A stretch of 64,000 nt of DNA, taken from Thuidium tamariscinum (lineage: Eukaryota > Streptophyta > Bryopsida > Hypnales > Thuidiaceae). The stretch is from positions 39,585,682 through 39,649,681 of the forward strand of contig OX344749.2 in assembly GCA_947034885.2 (NCBI GenBank), written 5' to 3'. Shown piece after piece: positions 1 through 12,233 of this stretch (its first letter is position 1; every line of letters starts with the position of its first letter). A model generated the notes under the pieces. The model ran no database searches, was not told the origin of the DNA, and saw nothing but the letters and a program-made list of their open reading frames with translations. Position numbers and translations under genes: made by a program.

Positions 1-3000
1 CATTCTACACAAAAGCAAAGAAACAGACCACAACTGCGTCATTTGCTTCCTCTTACATTGTGTATTCCAAGTTATTTGCTTAATACCGTGAACTCCAATA
101 CATCCTTATCTCATAACACTACCTCTCGGTACTATCAACACTCTTCCATTTCTGTATCGAGTTTCGATAGCTCTGTTTGGTCTAGGTGTATTACGTCCAA
201 GTTTACTGTGGTCTAAGAAGAAAAGGTCACTCGCACAAAGAACTCTCATGTTATCATCTAATTCGATTGAATGACGACCACGACACAAGCACTGACTCAA
301 TTTTCACACATAAGCATACTAAGAGGGCATTGATAGGTTTTACCATCTCACGGGTTGTCAGTTGCAAAGAGAGATTTCATTACCAGAGGATTTCAGAAGC
401 AGAAAAGAAACGAAGGTGTACCTGAAGGAAGATACAGGTTCGTCCAGCAATTTGTCTGCATCCAATTTATCAAGAAGACATTGAAGCGCTTTCTCTCGCA
501 ATTGCCAATGCTTACTATACAAGCACTCCACCTGATGAAGGTCGATCATAGACAGTAAAGGTCCAGCCTCCATTTTCACTGAGTCTGCAAGTGGCTCTGG
601 TACTAACTCATCCCCATTCGGAAACGGGCTCTGGAAATCTCCTTTATGAAAAGGCAATGCCCGCTCTTGAGCTCTCAGTGTGGTAGTTGTTACCTCCGGA
701 TAATGCCGAGGATCTGGTAATGGGCTGTACAAGCCTAGATCAGTAGTTGAATCTATCCTCCTTGGTGTTGCTGTTGGAGTGGTGCACACCTCCTCTTGCA
801 TCGGTGAAGTTGAAACAGGTGGCAGGTACGTGCTCGGTTGCTTTTCTACTTTGTATTGGGTGCCTGTGGTTGTGGTCGTAGGTTCACGATTAACAGGCTT
901 AGGCAATCCTTTGGGGGACATGACAGGGTGTAATTTCAATGGTGTCAATTCAGGGGTCACGGATAACTCATTGAGATCGGACGTTGCCAGTGTGGACGTG
1001 GAAAGTGATGGACTTTCAAGCTTCTGGTACACGGGTACACTACCTGAAAAATCAACTTGAAGGTCAGTAGTACTGGGCAGACAAGATGTTGAAGCTGCTG
1101 GAGACACCATTTGATATTGTTTCACTGGAGAAGCAGTAAGAGATGTTCCCTGCCACTTGTCAGGTGATAAATTGCGACCACCTGGGAAGCACATATCTGA
1201 AGATTCGTTTCTCTGCGTTTCACTGATTAGAGGAATTCGTGGCACCCTAGTCACATTCTGAGGAGGACTTTCGATCAGAGGTGGAGGGGGTGGCAAAATG
1301 CGAGTAGCCATCGCCACAGATGTGCCTGGAGTGCATAATGAAGTCAGAGTCAGAACTCCTCAATGCAAGGCATAAAAAATAGACACTAAACCGTTAGAGA
1401 CCTGCCAATATTGACCCCTATTACCAACAGCAACTGATCTATTCGCACACTTGGTTGGACTTAGTAGCAAGTTATCTAAGCATGATGGTGTTTTCTCCTG
1501 TCACGAGGAGTGATCTGCAAACTCCCACTTCGAAATTGAACAAAAAATTCATACATAGAGATATAAATCAACAGATTTGGCTATTGTATACAAAGATCTA
1601 TCAACAGGTCTTTAAATCTCTCAAAACTCAGTCCTTCATATTGGTTATAACGCTCGAGTAACGGAATTAGAATCCTCTGTCTAACAGGACGCATTATCGT
1701 CGATTAGAGACTTCAAAATGAAATCTTAAGAATTTTAGACTCGACGCTTGTCGTCATTCAATGTTTAAAGTCAAAGGGAGAGAAAGGTTACTTTGTTGTC
1801 CCACGGTTGGTGGAGGGGAAATTTCTGAGGTTTTGAGGACACTATGGTCCCGATACCATGGGAGTACTTCTGGTACAAATCCTGTTCTCTTCTCACTCGA
1901 CAGGACTGCAGGGATTGTGACTCCTTGAAAATCCCCTTGCTCTGAACAACACCAACAATTGCAAGACATTAGAACCTGATTAGTCAGATGGGATACCCCG
2001 ACAATAGATCGTTGATCATCCCTACTAGACAAGAGATTAAATTCTGTGCCACAATATCTTACAGCATTATATGTCATTCATAGTGCACTCTGCATTGCAA
2101 GTGTTAGCATATAGCTTACGAATCTTGAAAGAAGAATAAGCAGGTTTAAAGTCCAATATTCCGTTGCAGGATGTCAGATTTCCAGAATCTTCTGGGCGTT
2201 TGATTAGCTGCACACCATTGTCTATGTCTTCAACCGTTTGTGTCCATATCTCTTTTTTTACCATGGCAGAAAAGGTGGTACTCGTTACATCCTACGAAAA
2301 TGAATCAGCGGTACTTAGATCCAGTTTCACCTCAATTTGGTTGTATCGTATTAATGTCTTTCCTTGACAGTCAAATCAGGTAAACAAATTTTGCAAAAGA
2401 TTGTAAGAGAAGATGTTACAGTTGCCAAATAGAACAACAATACATGTTGAATTCGTACCTCATATGATGATCGTCCCTGCAAGTTGTCTGGAGTCTTTGC
2501 GTCTGACCCGAGCTCTAACCTGTGCAAGTCATGCCATAATCATTAAGAAACACCTGTGAATTACGAAGGTCTGATTTGCACACTCACTCGACAAAGAGAA
2601 TTTATTTAGTTTCCATCGATATTAGGATCTATTTAAGATTCGATACCAGAGCAGGAGATTCCTTAAATATTGTATTACATACTGATCGATGGCATGTCAC
2701 TGAGAACCTGTCTGAAGCTTTAGAATTATCAATTTGCCCGTGCTCTAATGGAACCTCATCATGATGCTGCAACCGTTCCATTTCAATCTGCTCACAGTAA
2801 ATTACGGAAACACTAAGCCCGAAATTAGACAGTCACTTAATCTTATAATTAGGAGGTTCACATTTTACATCACAACATGAAAATCCGAGATTAGTCGGGC
2901 ATAAAACTTATTACTCCAAAAAGTAAACGTGCTCCAAGATGAGTAAGTCCAGATCGCTACCGGTACAACTGGGATCAGTTAAATCTGAAGGTGAAAAAAT

Positions 3001-5920
3001 AACTTACCTTGCAAAGCTTTGCAGTATCATAGTCCTCAACTTCAACAGCTGCAAATTTTCGACGCTCCAGCTGCTTCATCTTCTTTCCCAGTTCTTTCAA
3101 CCTCTCAATCAAAATCTGCACATACCTGTATTGATAAGCTACAAAAATTTGGATGAAAATTCTACAGAAATTGGACTGTTACCACTTGGGTAGTTCTCAT
3201 CAAGATTCTTCTCTCCAGACGTAGGCAGAGAGCTCTCTCATATACGATGGCGACAAGCTAGACAGTGTACTCTAACCTTCACTAGGGTTACGGTCAAGCA
3301 CGTAAGCTTTCTGTACAGGTCTCTAGTAACATAAGACTGTTGATCTGTAAAGGAAAAACAGTAAAGTTGAATCCTTCTACCTTCAAACGTTTCGCCTCAT
3401 CGTAGTCCTCATTCCCAACTGCCATAATTTTGTCCTGAAACAACTGCCACCAACAAATAGGCACAATGCACAAGTAAGGTGAAGCCAAGCAACAATATTG
3501 ACTACTCTAGTACATTCAAAAGGAGCAAAGATGTGCATAATTTTCCACACGCACCTGACGAAGACGAGTTCCGGTGGCGGAATCAACTTCTGCAAAGTCA
3601 AACTCAACTGCTTTAGGGCTTGGAGCTTGTGTTCTGGTATCCATACCCTTCGTACATGCACCCTGTATCCTGGATACATACGCACTGCTCATCATACACA
3701 GGTTTGACTGCTCTATATTTGCAAATTCAAAAATCTCCACCAACTTCATCTCTCGCCCATGATATCTACCTCTCGTTTTCGATGCTTTAACAATTACAGT
3801 TGACAGTGCAGTTTGTGACCGAACACACATTCATATACGTTTCAGCAAAGTTTCCTACATTTAAGAAGCTTTCAAATTCAAAATATTGCATTATGAGACA
3901 AGAGTTCCCACGACCAGGTTGATGAACTAAGACGGTACATAGACACGTGAGAGGGCGTTGTAACATCATGTCGGTTGAAATACTCCATCTGCTGGTCTTC
4001 GAGTGGGTCACCTGTAATGATAACCGCCATTAAACCCACCTGCAAAATCCTCAAAAGACCCTCTGAAGTTAAGAACGGACCAAATGATCAAAGTGACCAT
4101 TACATGACTTCAAATTTGAAATAAATTCATAAGCACTGAGCAAGCTCTTATGCTTCCACGCAAGTAGCTTGTAGATGTATACATGGGAAAGAATCCATTA
4201 TTGGGTCTGCTGATGATTTTCCGAAAAAACGAAGGGAAGTACAAAAAATCATGAGATACAGAAGAAAATGTAACGTACTTGATTGTAAACATTCAACTTA
4301 TTGGTATAGCAGTTGTGTAGCAGTAACCTAATGGCTGCTGCTGAAGAGTCCACGTAAATGCTCTTTAGTTCCCTTGCTTGATGGTCACTTCTATCATTCG
4401 GATCTAGTGATAAGTATCTGAAGAAATCGCAAAATGAAGTTATCCTCGTAGAATTGTTCTGAAACTTGCCACTACACCAGAAATGAAACCCATCGCGAAG
4501 AACCATCGATGGCTGCTACTAATCAATCGTCACGTTTTGTGCAATGACTATGTATCACAACATGTTCAAAAATTAGATGAAGCAACGCACAATTCCTTCG
4601 GTGCCACTTGTATTTACCACACTGTGAAGTAATAGCGGAAATATTAGTGGGACTGCAATCAGAAGAGAAAAGATCATTCGGCTGCAGAGGAGGAGAGAAG
4701 GAACATGATAGGAATCCATTCAGATGCGATTTGAAGGCGAAGATTCGCAACACAAAATTCCTCAATATAATGCACCAGTGTCATCCTATTAATGACAGAA
4801 GAGGTTTACCCGAGGCGCTTCATCTGCCCAATAGCCTGATCGCCATGAACATAAGGATTCATCATGCTCACAAAAACCTCCACCTTCGAAGGAATCTACA
4901 AAGCGTCATGTTTAAGGCTAATTGAGCGTCAAAGGAAAAAGCATGCAGGAAACCCTAAGTTCACACCCTAAACATGTTAGACCAAGAAGCATGTGGGTCT
5001 AGAAGATTTACAGACCTGCTGTACAAATTGAAACTATAACTGACGTGCAGGTATTTGGTCTCAGTCAGAAGTGCGAACTAATTGAAAATCAATACGCAAT
5101 ATGCAATGTTGAAGAACTCAAGGCTTATGCTAAAGTCGAAATCTAGGACTTGCTGCACTCGAAACAAGACAGATAAGCATGTGCGACATTGGAATGCAAA
5201 TCAAGTAGTCTCAATAACTCTCGTAGACATCTTATTTTATGGAAGAACTCTTCTAGAGAAGGCTCCACATTGAAAGAAGAATTCAGAGAGACCAAAGTTG
5301 GTTTCCAAAGGGAGCTTTACCTTGAATTCGTGGCATAGTAACTGCATATTGATAATGCGCGATGGCTGCTGCAACTCCAACACTATCTCTTGAGGGAAAA
5401 AGCAAAATCTGCCGCCTTCCAAAAATTAGCATTCCCCAAGCAGTTTCGCATGACCAAGAAAAGAAAAAAAAATTCGCACAAATCAGGTGAAAGGGTGCCC
5501 AAAATTAATACGGAATGCGACGCACCTGGAGCTTTGCCAACCTCGACCTAACACACCCTTGTTCAGCTCACTGGCAGGGAAGTCTTCATCCTGTGTCATG
5601 GCAAAGAGTCGTATTAGGGAGCGTGCCGGATTGTCAAAATAACAACAGAAACCAACAATTGAAGCCATTACAACATCGTCCCTCATTCACACATCTCATA
5701 CTCCATGCGACCGCCCTCTCCAAGTAATAGAAATGAAAGAAAAGTTTGCGAATATTATGATTAAAATGGGCTGTTGCGGCACCTGGCTGGAGCATGAGAC
5801 CACTGCAAAGGGTACAGTCTTGGCAGTCGAAGAAGCGTCGTTGCTCTTCTCTTCGCCTGCGCAGCCACCATTGGTCATCGAAGACCGCAAAGAGCTTGGC
5901 TTCGCGTTCACGCTACTCAT
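1..5920 (-). CDS. CEP104: CEP104/FAP256-like ciliary tip protein, 3' part missing
   Basis: CEP104 binds microtubule plus ends and the tip of cilia and flagella through a jelly-roll domain, coiled coil, TOG domain and zinc fingers. Exons read from splice sites and phase: 5783-5920, 5526-5590, 5321-5408, 4810-4895, 4279-4417, about 3939-4039, about 3555-3669, 3381-3434, 3008-3115, 2708-2787, 2459-2519, 2120-2291, 1792-1941 and 422-1325, about 753 codons. The N-terminal exons give the jelly roll, with VPFAVVSCSS, FPASELN, FPQEIVLEL, LLCHEF, IPSKVEVFVS, KRLGYLSL and ARELKSIYVD in the human order. The coiled coil has the paired NEDYDEAKRLK and VEDYDTAKLCK motifs. The large 904-nt exon is rich in Ser, Thr and Pro and ends in the first TOG helix (YSKHWQLREKALQCLLDKL). 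A pyrimidine-rich acceptor ending near base 5 suggests the next exon begins at the window edge, so the rest of the TOG domain and the zinc fingers lie outside. The start is the first ATG of exon 1. Boundaries of the 3.6-4.0 kb exons are the least certain. Confidence 0.9.
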
Positions 5921-6216
5921 GATCGACCTGCGTCAAATTTCGGATTCCACCACCGCCAATTCGGCTCTCTACATTCGAAATAGACACCCTGCGCTCCACA
6001 AATGGTGTAGATCGACCAGCATTTCGAACTCTCACAACCACACTTCAAAATAGTCCAATTCCTCGACAAGAAGCTCCAAATTTGCCTCCAACGACGTTCT
6101 TGTCGAGAACACAAACGCAGGAAGGCTCACTCGGTTCACCAGCCTGCCCAGAAGGGTGCAAAATGCTCACAGACACGCCTGATCAAAACAATCAGACGCG
6201 CTCCATTCCACAAGAG

Positions 6217-6236
6217 CGTTACGTTACGTTACGTTA
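6217..6236. repeat. Tandem CGTTA x4
   Basis: Four perfect copies of the 5-mer CGTTA in the CEP104-CSP41b intergenic region. On the opposite strand it reads TAACG. It could be a simple microsatellite or a cluster of short binding sites. Confidence 0.8.
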
Positions 6237-6684
6237 GGCCATGATGCTGCTGATGGGCCAACCTTGGATGCCAATTGGCAGCAAAGCTCACAAGCCTCCG
6301 AGAACAGAGCCTCCGGCGTCTCCTGTTCCCTGTCGTTACGTCACAAGCGCCCGCCCCAGTCATACTGCCAGAGTGCCAGCCCAAGCGCTCATCCAACGGC
6401 CATACTTTCATCCCACGGTTGCCAGTTTCCGGCTCACTTTTCACGGTAACGACGTAACGACATCCTGTCTCGGCCCAAGCGTCAGAAATTCGGGGTTTCT
6501 CGTGAAATAGGGACCTCAAATTTTGGAGCCCAAAATGTGCATGAACTTGGGCCTCTGACGAAAGCAAAAGCGGGAGGACGGGTCGGATAAGGGGCTGCAG
6601 CCAAGTGTGGACCAGTGGCGCCAACCACCTTTGGGATAGCACTTCACTTCGCACTAAGTTAGCAGTGCGGAGGCTGTTGCATTC

Positions 6685-6716
6685 TTGAAGGATTGAAGGA
6701 TTGAAGGATTGAAGGA
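6685..6716 (+). repeat. Tandem TTGAAGGA x4 before the CSP41b start
   Basis: Four perfect 8-bp copies ending 12 bp before the ATG at 6729, so probably within the 5' UTR of the CSP41b transcript. Confidence 0.8.
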
Positions 6717-6728
6717 GCGGCAGTCGCC

Positions 6729-9700
6729 ATGGCCACCTCACAAGTGATTCTCGCGCAGGCGCTCCCAGCTGCCTCTTCTACGGCTTGCAGCCCTTCTGGA
6801 CTTTCCCAGCGAAAGCCTGTCGTGTTTACGAATCTCGTGACTCCTTTCAAGGGCTCCGTGGCTGGTCTGCGATGGGAAGGGCAGGGCTCTGTGCAAACCA
6901 AGGTCGGCGAATTCTCTGGAATTTGCGTGTGGGTGCGCTTGGAAATGCTGCTGAAGCCATTGCTGGTGCTCTTGTTTGCGTTTTGAGTTTGCGATTTGTT
7001 TCATGATTGTGGCAGCGATGGGATTCGTCGAGACTGGGTGTGGACATCGGCGTCGTGAAGGAAGCGACGACGGCTCGCAGGGCAGTGGTGATTGCTTCGG
7101 CTGTGGAGCCGCAGAATATTTTGTTGATGGGCGGGACGCGCTTCATTGGACTCTTTCTTGCACGCGAGCTCATCAATGCAGGCCACCAGGTACGCGCATG
7201 GACCCACACTCGGCATTGCGACGTGATAGCGCTTGGAACTCTGAAAGGACCGAGAATCCCAAATTGGGCCTCGTGTGGGCTTAGCAGTTTTTGTGCAGGT
7301 TTTGTGGAGACTTTCTTTTGTTCAATTTTATTTGTTTAGTGGTGAACCGACTCAGTGTTCTTTACTGATTCTGGGGATAAGGTTTTTGGCTGTCTGAATT
7401 ACGTTCTTCATAATGCGATCAGTCAAATTGGTTTTCTGAATTCTTGGTTGTTTTTGGGCTAACCTGTGAGTTCCCGCTCCCCTTTGGCAGGTGACATTGT
7501 TCACCCGAGGCAAAGCTCCAATCACCCAGCAATTGCCCGGAGAATCTGATGAAGAATTTGCCGACTTTTCGTCCAAGGTAAGCAAACAAAATTCGGGTTT
7601 GCAAGTTTCTAACTCTGATGTCGTAGCCAATGCATTGTAAACATTCAAGAGGCTGAATCTGCACGAGTACCTTGCAAATTTCGCAGGTGAAGCACCTGCA
7701 AGGTGATCGTCAAGACTTTGACGGCCTCAAGGAGAAGCTGAAGGGCAAGAACTTCAACATCGTCTACGACATCAACGGTAAATTCTCTTCAGCTCCTCGA
7801 ATGCTGTGTGGCTGCTGTAGAATTCTCTTGTCTATCTCGAATATCCGCTGTTGTTCGAGGAACTGTTGTTCCTCTCTATTCTGATATGTTTGGGAGCCCT
7901 AACTTCGAGGTGGCAAGCACGGATTGACCACGGAAATGACTTGAGCCATGTTCATTCGTTGAAACAACAATATCGCCATATCTCGGAGTGTCATAATACG
8001 AAGGATAGACTGAATACAGAAAGCTAGGAGATCCAAACCCTACAATGTGCTCCGAGCCGATTTGTGGCTTTCTCTAATCACTCCTAATGAGGCAAGAATT
8101 GAAGCGCTGAAATAGACATGCCTACTTCGTGACGCTGCTTGCATTTCTGATTAGAATTTACAAGATATTTGGCATCTTGTAAAGACACCGAGAAACTTGT
8201 GATGATTTTGACCCTTACCGGCTTTGTTTTTCTGCATATCAGGTCGGGAGGGAAAGGAGGTGGAGCCTATTTTGGAATCTCTGCCAGGACTGGAGCAGTA
8301 AGTTGCTTGTCATCCCGCACTAAATCCCTGAAGACTAAGGGGTCCACAGTGGATCTTATGTTTTTGGGGGGTCAGTTTTGAGTAGGTCAAATTGGGACTT
8401 TCTTTTTTTCAATTTGAATTTCGGTTTTACTTGTTTTTTGGCCAATTTTTTTCACTGATTCTGGTGATACAAAGTTCGACCCTGTCCGAACTTGTTTTTT
8501 CACAATATGATCGATCAAAGCGGTCATTTTGAAACCATGATACCTTGTTCCTTTAGGGGTTTACCCAATAAGCTGTCTTGTCCTTGAATTGATGGAACTC
8601 CATTGAACTGTAGGATGTGTTAGCAAGTGTAGCTTAGAGAAGAGGTTTGAATATGATGCGGTTGTGGACAACTTACACGTCAAATTTCTATCTAAACCGC
8701 TTGTATGTATGTTTTTTCATGAAGGTACATTTTCTGCTCGTCAGCAGGAGTTTATTTGAAGTCTGATCAACTCCCACACTTTGAGGTAATGTAACGCCTA
8801 AAACCCAAATGCTTCATGTTGGTTTAGCAGTTTTGAGTAAGTCATATGCGGACGTTCTTTTGTATATTTATATTTATTTTCTGACCAACAAATAGAATGT
8901 TCTTCACTGGTAAAATTTGTCCTTATTCAAATCATATCTTTCACAATATGATCAATCAAATTGGCCGTTTCCAAACCTGAAATTCTTGGTCCTAAGCAGT
9001 ATTCTCTTCAACGTTGTCATTCAAGTTGGTATAGGGCTCGTAGTTTCCACTTGTGGTATGAAACCAAACCTTCAAACTTGGTGGCCTTGGCAGGTGGACG
9101 CAGTGGATCCCAAGAGCCGACACAAAGGAAAGTTGGACACGGAGACACTCCTGCAGAGCAAGGGAACCCCGTGGACCTCCATCAGACCAGTTTACATTTA
9201 TGGACCTCTCAACTATAACCCTGTGGAGGAGTGGTTTTTCCACCGCCTCAAGGAAGGTCGTCCCATCCCCGTACCCAACTCTGGCTTGCAAATCACACAG
9301 CTCGGTCATGTCAAGGTGATTGACTTTCCATTTGAACTGCGATTGCAAGTATGCTATTGTTTGATCTCACTGTACTCGTTTGAACTACTGGTACCTTCAC
9401 TGATTTTAATTGCCCCTTCAGGACTTGGCTGCAGCATTCGTGGAGGTATTGAAAAACGAGAAGGCTTACGGCCAGGTTTACAACATCAGTGGTACCAAGT
9501 ATGTCACTTTTGACGGCATTGCCAAAGCTTGTGCTAAGGTATAACTCAATGGCATAGCCAACACTCCGCCTGCTGATATTATTACTGTCCGCTTTAGTTT
9601 ACACAGGTCTAATCAGCAACCTTGTGACAGAAAGATATACCACAGTTTGTTGGTGCTCAAATAAAGTTTTATTTGATTTATGTAGTTTGATCCATTGTTG

Positions 9701-10433
9701 ACTTTACAGTAGTCCAAGTATCAAGAATGAGCATGAAGAGATGTCTGTCGCATGGCTCGTGTATGACATGCTAAGAATATTTTGGATAGCAAGGTTTCAA
9801 GCTCGGTGGATTGGGCACTTGTTGCCGCAAGAGCGTTAATAGATGATGTAAATGCCTTCGGTTATTTGGGCTTGTTATCTCGCCCCTAGTTGCATGGGGC
9901 GTTGGTTCGAATTTTAGTTTGTTATATAGAGTGGTCCTAAGGACATACTTATTCTTGTGATTGCTAACAGTTCTGGTTGGTTTAATCATTCCGAGTGTTT
10001 AATCTCAAATATTGTGGCCACAGGCTGGTGGGTTCCCTGAGCCTCAAATTGTGCACTACAACCCCAAGGACTTCGACTTTGGCAAAAAGAAAGCCTTCCC
10101 CCTTCGGGACCAGGTATGTCATCCTTCACTCACGTGCTTGAACTGGAGTTACTAGCTCATGATTTTAATGTTCTTTCAAGTAGTACGGTTTCCCTTGGTG
10201 TCATCCTACTGACGCCTGTTACCTTAATGGCTTTGCATTTGCAGCATTTCTTCACTTCCACCGAGAAGGCCGAAAAGGACCTCAACTTCACGCCCAAGTT
10301 GGGCTTGATAGAAGGCCTGACCGACTCCTACGACTTGGACTTCGGTCGGGGAACTTTCCGCAAAGCAGCTGACTTCTCCACCGATGACATTATCTTCGAG
10401 AAATTGGGCATCAAAACTGCGGTAGCAGCTTAA
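6729..10433 (+). CDS. CSP41B: Chloroplast stem-loop binding protein CSP41b, 10 exons
   Basis: CSP41b is an atypical short-chain dehydrogenase-fold protein that binds plastid RNAs and supports chloroplast transcription and translation. Exons: 6729-6902, 7016-7189, 7491-7577, 7687-7777, 8243-8297, 8725-8785, 9094-9315, 9422-9538, 10024-10113 and 10245-10433. All junctions are GT-AG and in phase, giving 419 residues. The first 95 or so residues are a Ser/Ala/Arg-rich transit peptide. The mature part starts with the NAD-fold motif LLMGGTRFIG, then TLFTRGKAP, VYDINGREG, YIFCSSAGVYLKS, DPKSRHKGKL, SIRPVYIYGPLNYNP, EWFFHRL, QLGHVKDLA, YNISG, YVTFDGIAKACAK, FDFGKKKAFP and GLTDSYDLDFGRGTFRK. These match the Arabidopsis CSP41b (CRB) protein along its length. 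The 61-bp exon 6 carries YIFCSSAGVY and is easily missed. Intron 8 contains a SINE-like insert. Confidence 0.95.
9798..9990 (+). mobile_element. Possible tRNA-derived SINE in CSP41b intron 8
   Basis: Within the 485-bp intron, 9800-9840 resembles a tRNA head with an A-box-like stretch (AAGCTCGGTGGATTGGGC) and then CCGCAAGAGCG. GGTTCGAATT at 9891-9900 is a good B box. The A-B spacing is wider than in a tRNA and no cloverleaf can be drawn, so this is at most a degenerate SINE. Ends and target duplication are not evident. Confidence 0.35.
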
Positions 10434-11396
10434 ATTTCCCCGTTTCCAAACAACCTGCAAGTGAAGTCAGCATTTGTTCATAAGCGACAGACTTGTACAA
10501 CCGACTTGTGAGATTTAATATAATAGCATCGAATTTTACTTTGTTGTGAGTCGAGGTGACCACTCTCATTTGCCTAATCATGTTCAGCTTATCTCCATCT
10601 TGGAAATTTACAGTTCTAGAGCAGCATGTGAGATGGTTGTGGTTTGTGTATGAATGAATACTAATGGAGCACAACAGAATGTGGGGTCCAAGCACAGATG
10701 TGCTCTCCATGTTGGCACGTCCAAAGCTTTGTTCGCAAAAGGAGTCTAGACCGCACCATAATTTTGTGAATAGAAAGTGAAATTGAAGGTCTTCGAGTGA
10801 TATCATACCTCAATTATGTCTTCAACATGTTTAGGATTACGTTGTCGTAGACTTCACGAGTGGGAAATAGGTAGGATTGAGATTGATGGTTCCAACGTTT
10901 GCGGTCGTCTCTACAAACTTAACTTGCGGTTGGTTGTTGCACTCCAATTCTGAAATAATCTACGACATTTGCAAGCAGCAGCGACTGGTTGTTTCGTAGA
11001 AGGATTTTGTGTTCAAGGACAGGAGGTTTAACAGTGAAACATTTTGAACCCTGCAGATGAGATGTCCTTGATGAACACTTGAAATGGATGTAGTTTTCTT
11101 GCCCCTTTTTGAATAAGGGTTAACAGTGTACAACTGCAGACTACTCTACCTCTATCCATTTGCTGTGGGGAACGTCTTGACTTGCTTAATATTCTTCTGT
11201 AGACGCTGTTGTGACCCGCTTAGTAATTTCAAAACTGCCGGTTCAAAGAGCAAATTTATGAACCGACCCCGTCTTGTCAGTGACTCCAAGAAACACGGGA
11301 AATAAGAGGTGAAAGCTCTTCGCCCTCCTAAACCCTGCTCTCCACTTTGAAGTTCAGGATTAGGGTTTGGATCCTTCCGGTACCTCAGTCTGCAAA
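10434..11396. other. CSP41b 3' flank and intergenic DNA
   Basis: Noncoding stretch after the CSP41b stop codon, expected to hold its 3' UTR. I found no repeat, RNA gene or recognisable coding exon. No canonical polyadenylation signal stands out. Confidence 0.5.
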
Positions 11397-11416
11397 ATGG
11401 AAATCTCCAGCATTCA

Positions 11417-12233
11417 ATGGCATGCTACTTGGCAGTTCGAAGTGCAGCTGGAAATTGTGTGTTTGCCAGTGGACCCATGTCCTCTAGGACGATGATTCCG
11501 TGCATGTTGGCTAGAGGGCTGCGAGTGCTGGCGACTGGCGATCTCGCGCACGGCCGAGGCTTCTCCAACGCTTCAGGTTCTCTGCATTTTACGGTGCCTC
11601 ACAGCCATCTCTCAGCACATCTATAGGAACTTCAAGGATATCTCATTGAAAATGAGGGTGCTAATTTTGTCTCAATGTACAAGTAGGTATGAAATTCATG
11701 CAATCAATTGACAAGCCTTTAGATGACTAAATATGCCGTGAATTGGTTGTCTAATTGGTGTTGGCAAGACTTTGGGGATGAATTTAATGAATAATACCGT
11801 GAATTGTGTTGGCAAGCCTTTATGGTGGTAACGGCAAATTTAAAGATAAATCTAGTACACGCAGAATTTTGTATTCAGAAGAACAAACATTGATTCGTGT
11901 GCAGGTCTGAACTTCTAGAGAAAAATATCATGGATATGAATTGATCGATATGACCCCGAGGCCGATCGCAGATTGACAGGCTCAGATTCATATCCATGGT
12001 GTGAGATTTGGCATGGTATTGTGTCATTGATTTCTTCCTCCTTTCCACATATCGCTACTCTGAATTCTATTTTTACTCTCGAAGGAGAAAATTAATCCTC
12101 TACTGATCGTCAACCAGGCTTGAGAAGGTGGAGATTGCAATGGACGATGCAAAACGAGATGCAAAAGAGAGCCTCGGAAGGGCAACAGCAGCAGAGTCGA
12201 TTAAAGACCTCACTCTCGACGGAGAAGGTACTC
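11417..12233 (+). CDS. Possible small gene, exons unresolved
   Basis: Two fragments look coding but do not join cleanly. The first (ATG at 11417, with a later ATG in frame) encodes a basic, Ala/Arg/Ser-rich stretch ending RGFSNAS before a good donor at about 11575, as in a mitochondrial or plastid presequence. The second (about 12118-12230) starts after an acceptor-like CAG and reads MDDAKRDAKESLGRAT and IKDLTLDGEG up to a donor. The donor phase of fragment one does not match that frame, so a middle exon is missing or they are unrelated. No family is recognised. It could also be chance open reading. Confidence 0.25.

Larger units (their letters stand above)
5921..6728. promoter_or_regulatory. 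Shared upstream region between CEP104 and CSP41b
   Basis: About 800 bp separate the divergent start codons of CEP104 (minus) and CSP41b (plus). No coding exon is recognised; the open frames here have no family resemblance. The region must hold both 5' UTRs and promoters. It contains two perfect short tandem repeats, CGTTA x4 (6217-6236) and TTGAAGGA x4 (6685-6716), the second just upstream of the CSP41b ATG and so probably in its leader. I see no clear TATA box. Confidence 0.5.

Noticed and set aside
6229-6741. 170-codon minus-strand open frame between CEP104 and CSP41b
   Set aside because: Overlaps the CSP41b start and several other frames, has no family motif, and lies in GC-richer promoter sequence where long chance frames are expected.
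9798-9905. Functional tRNA gene in CSP41b intron
   Set aside because: No cloverleaf can be folded by eye and the A-B box spacing is too long.
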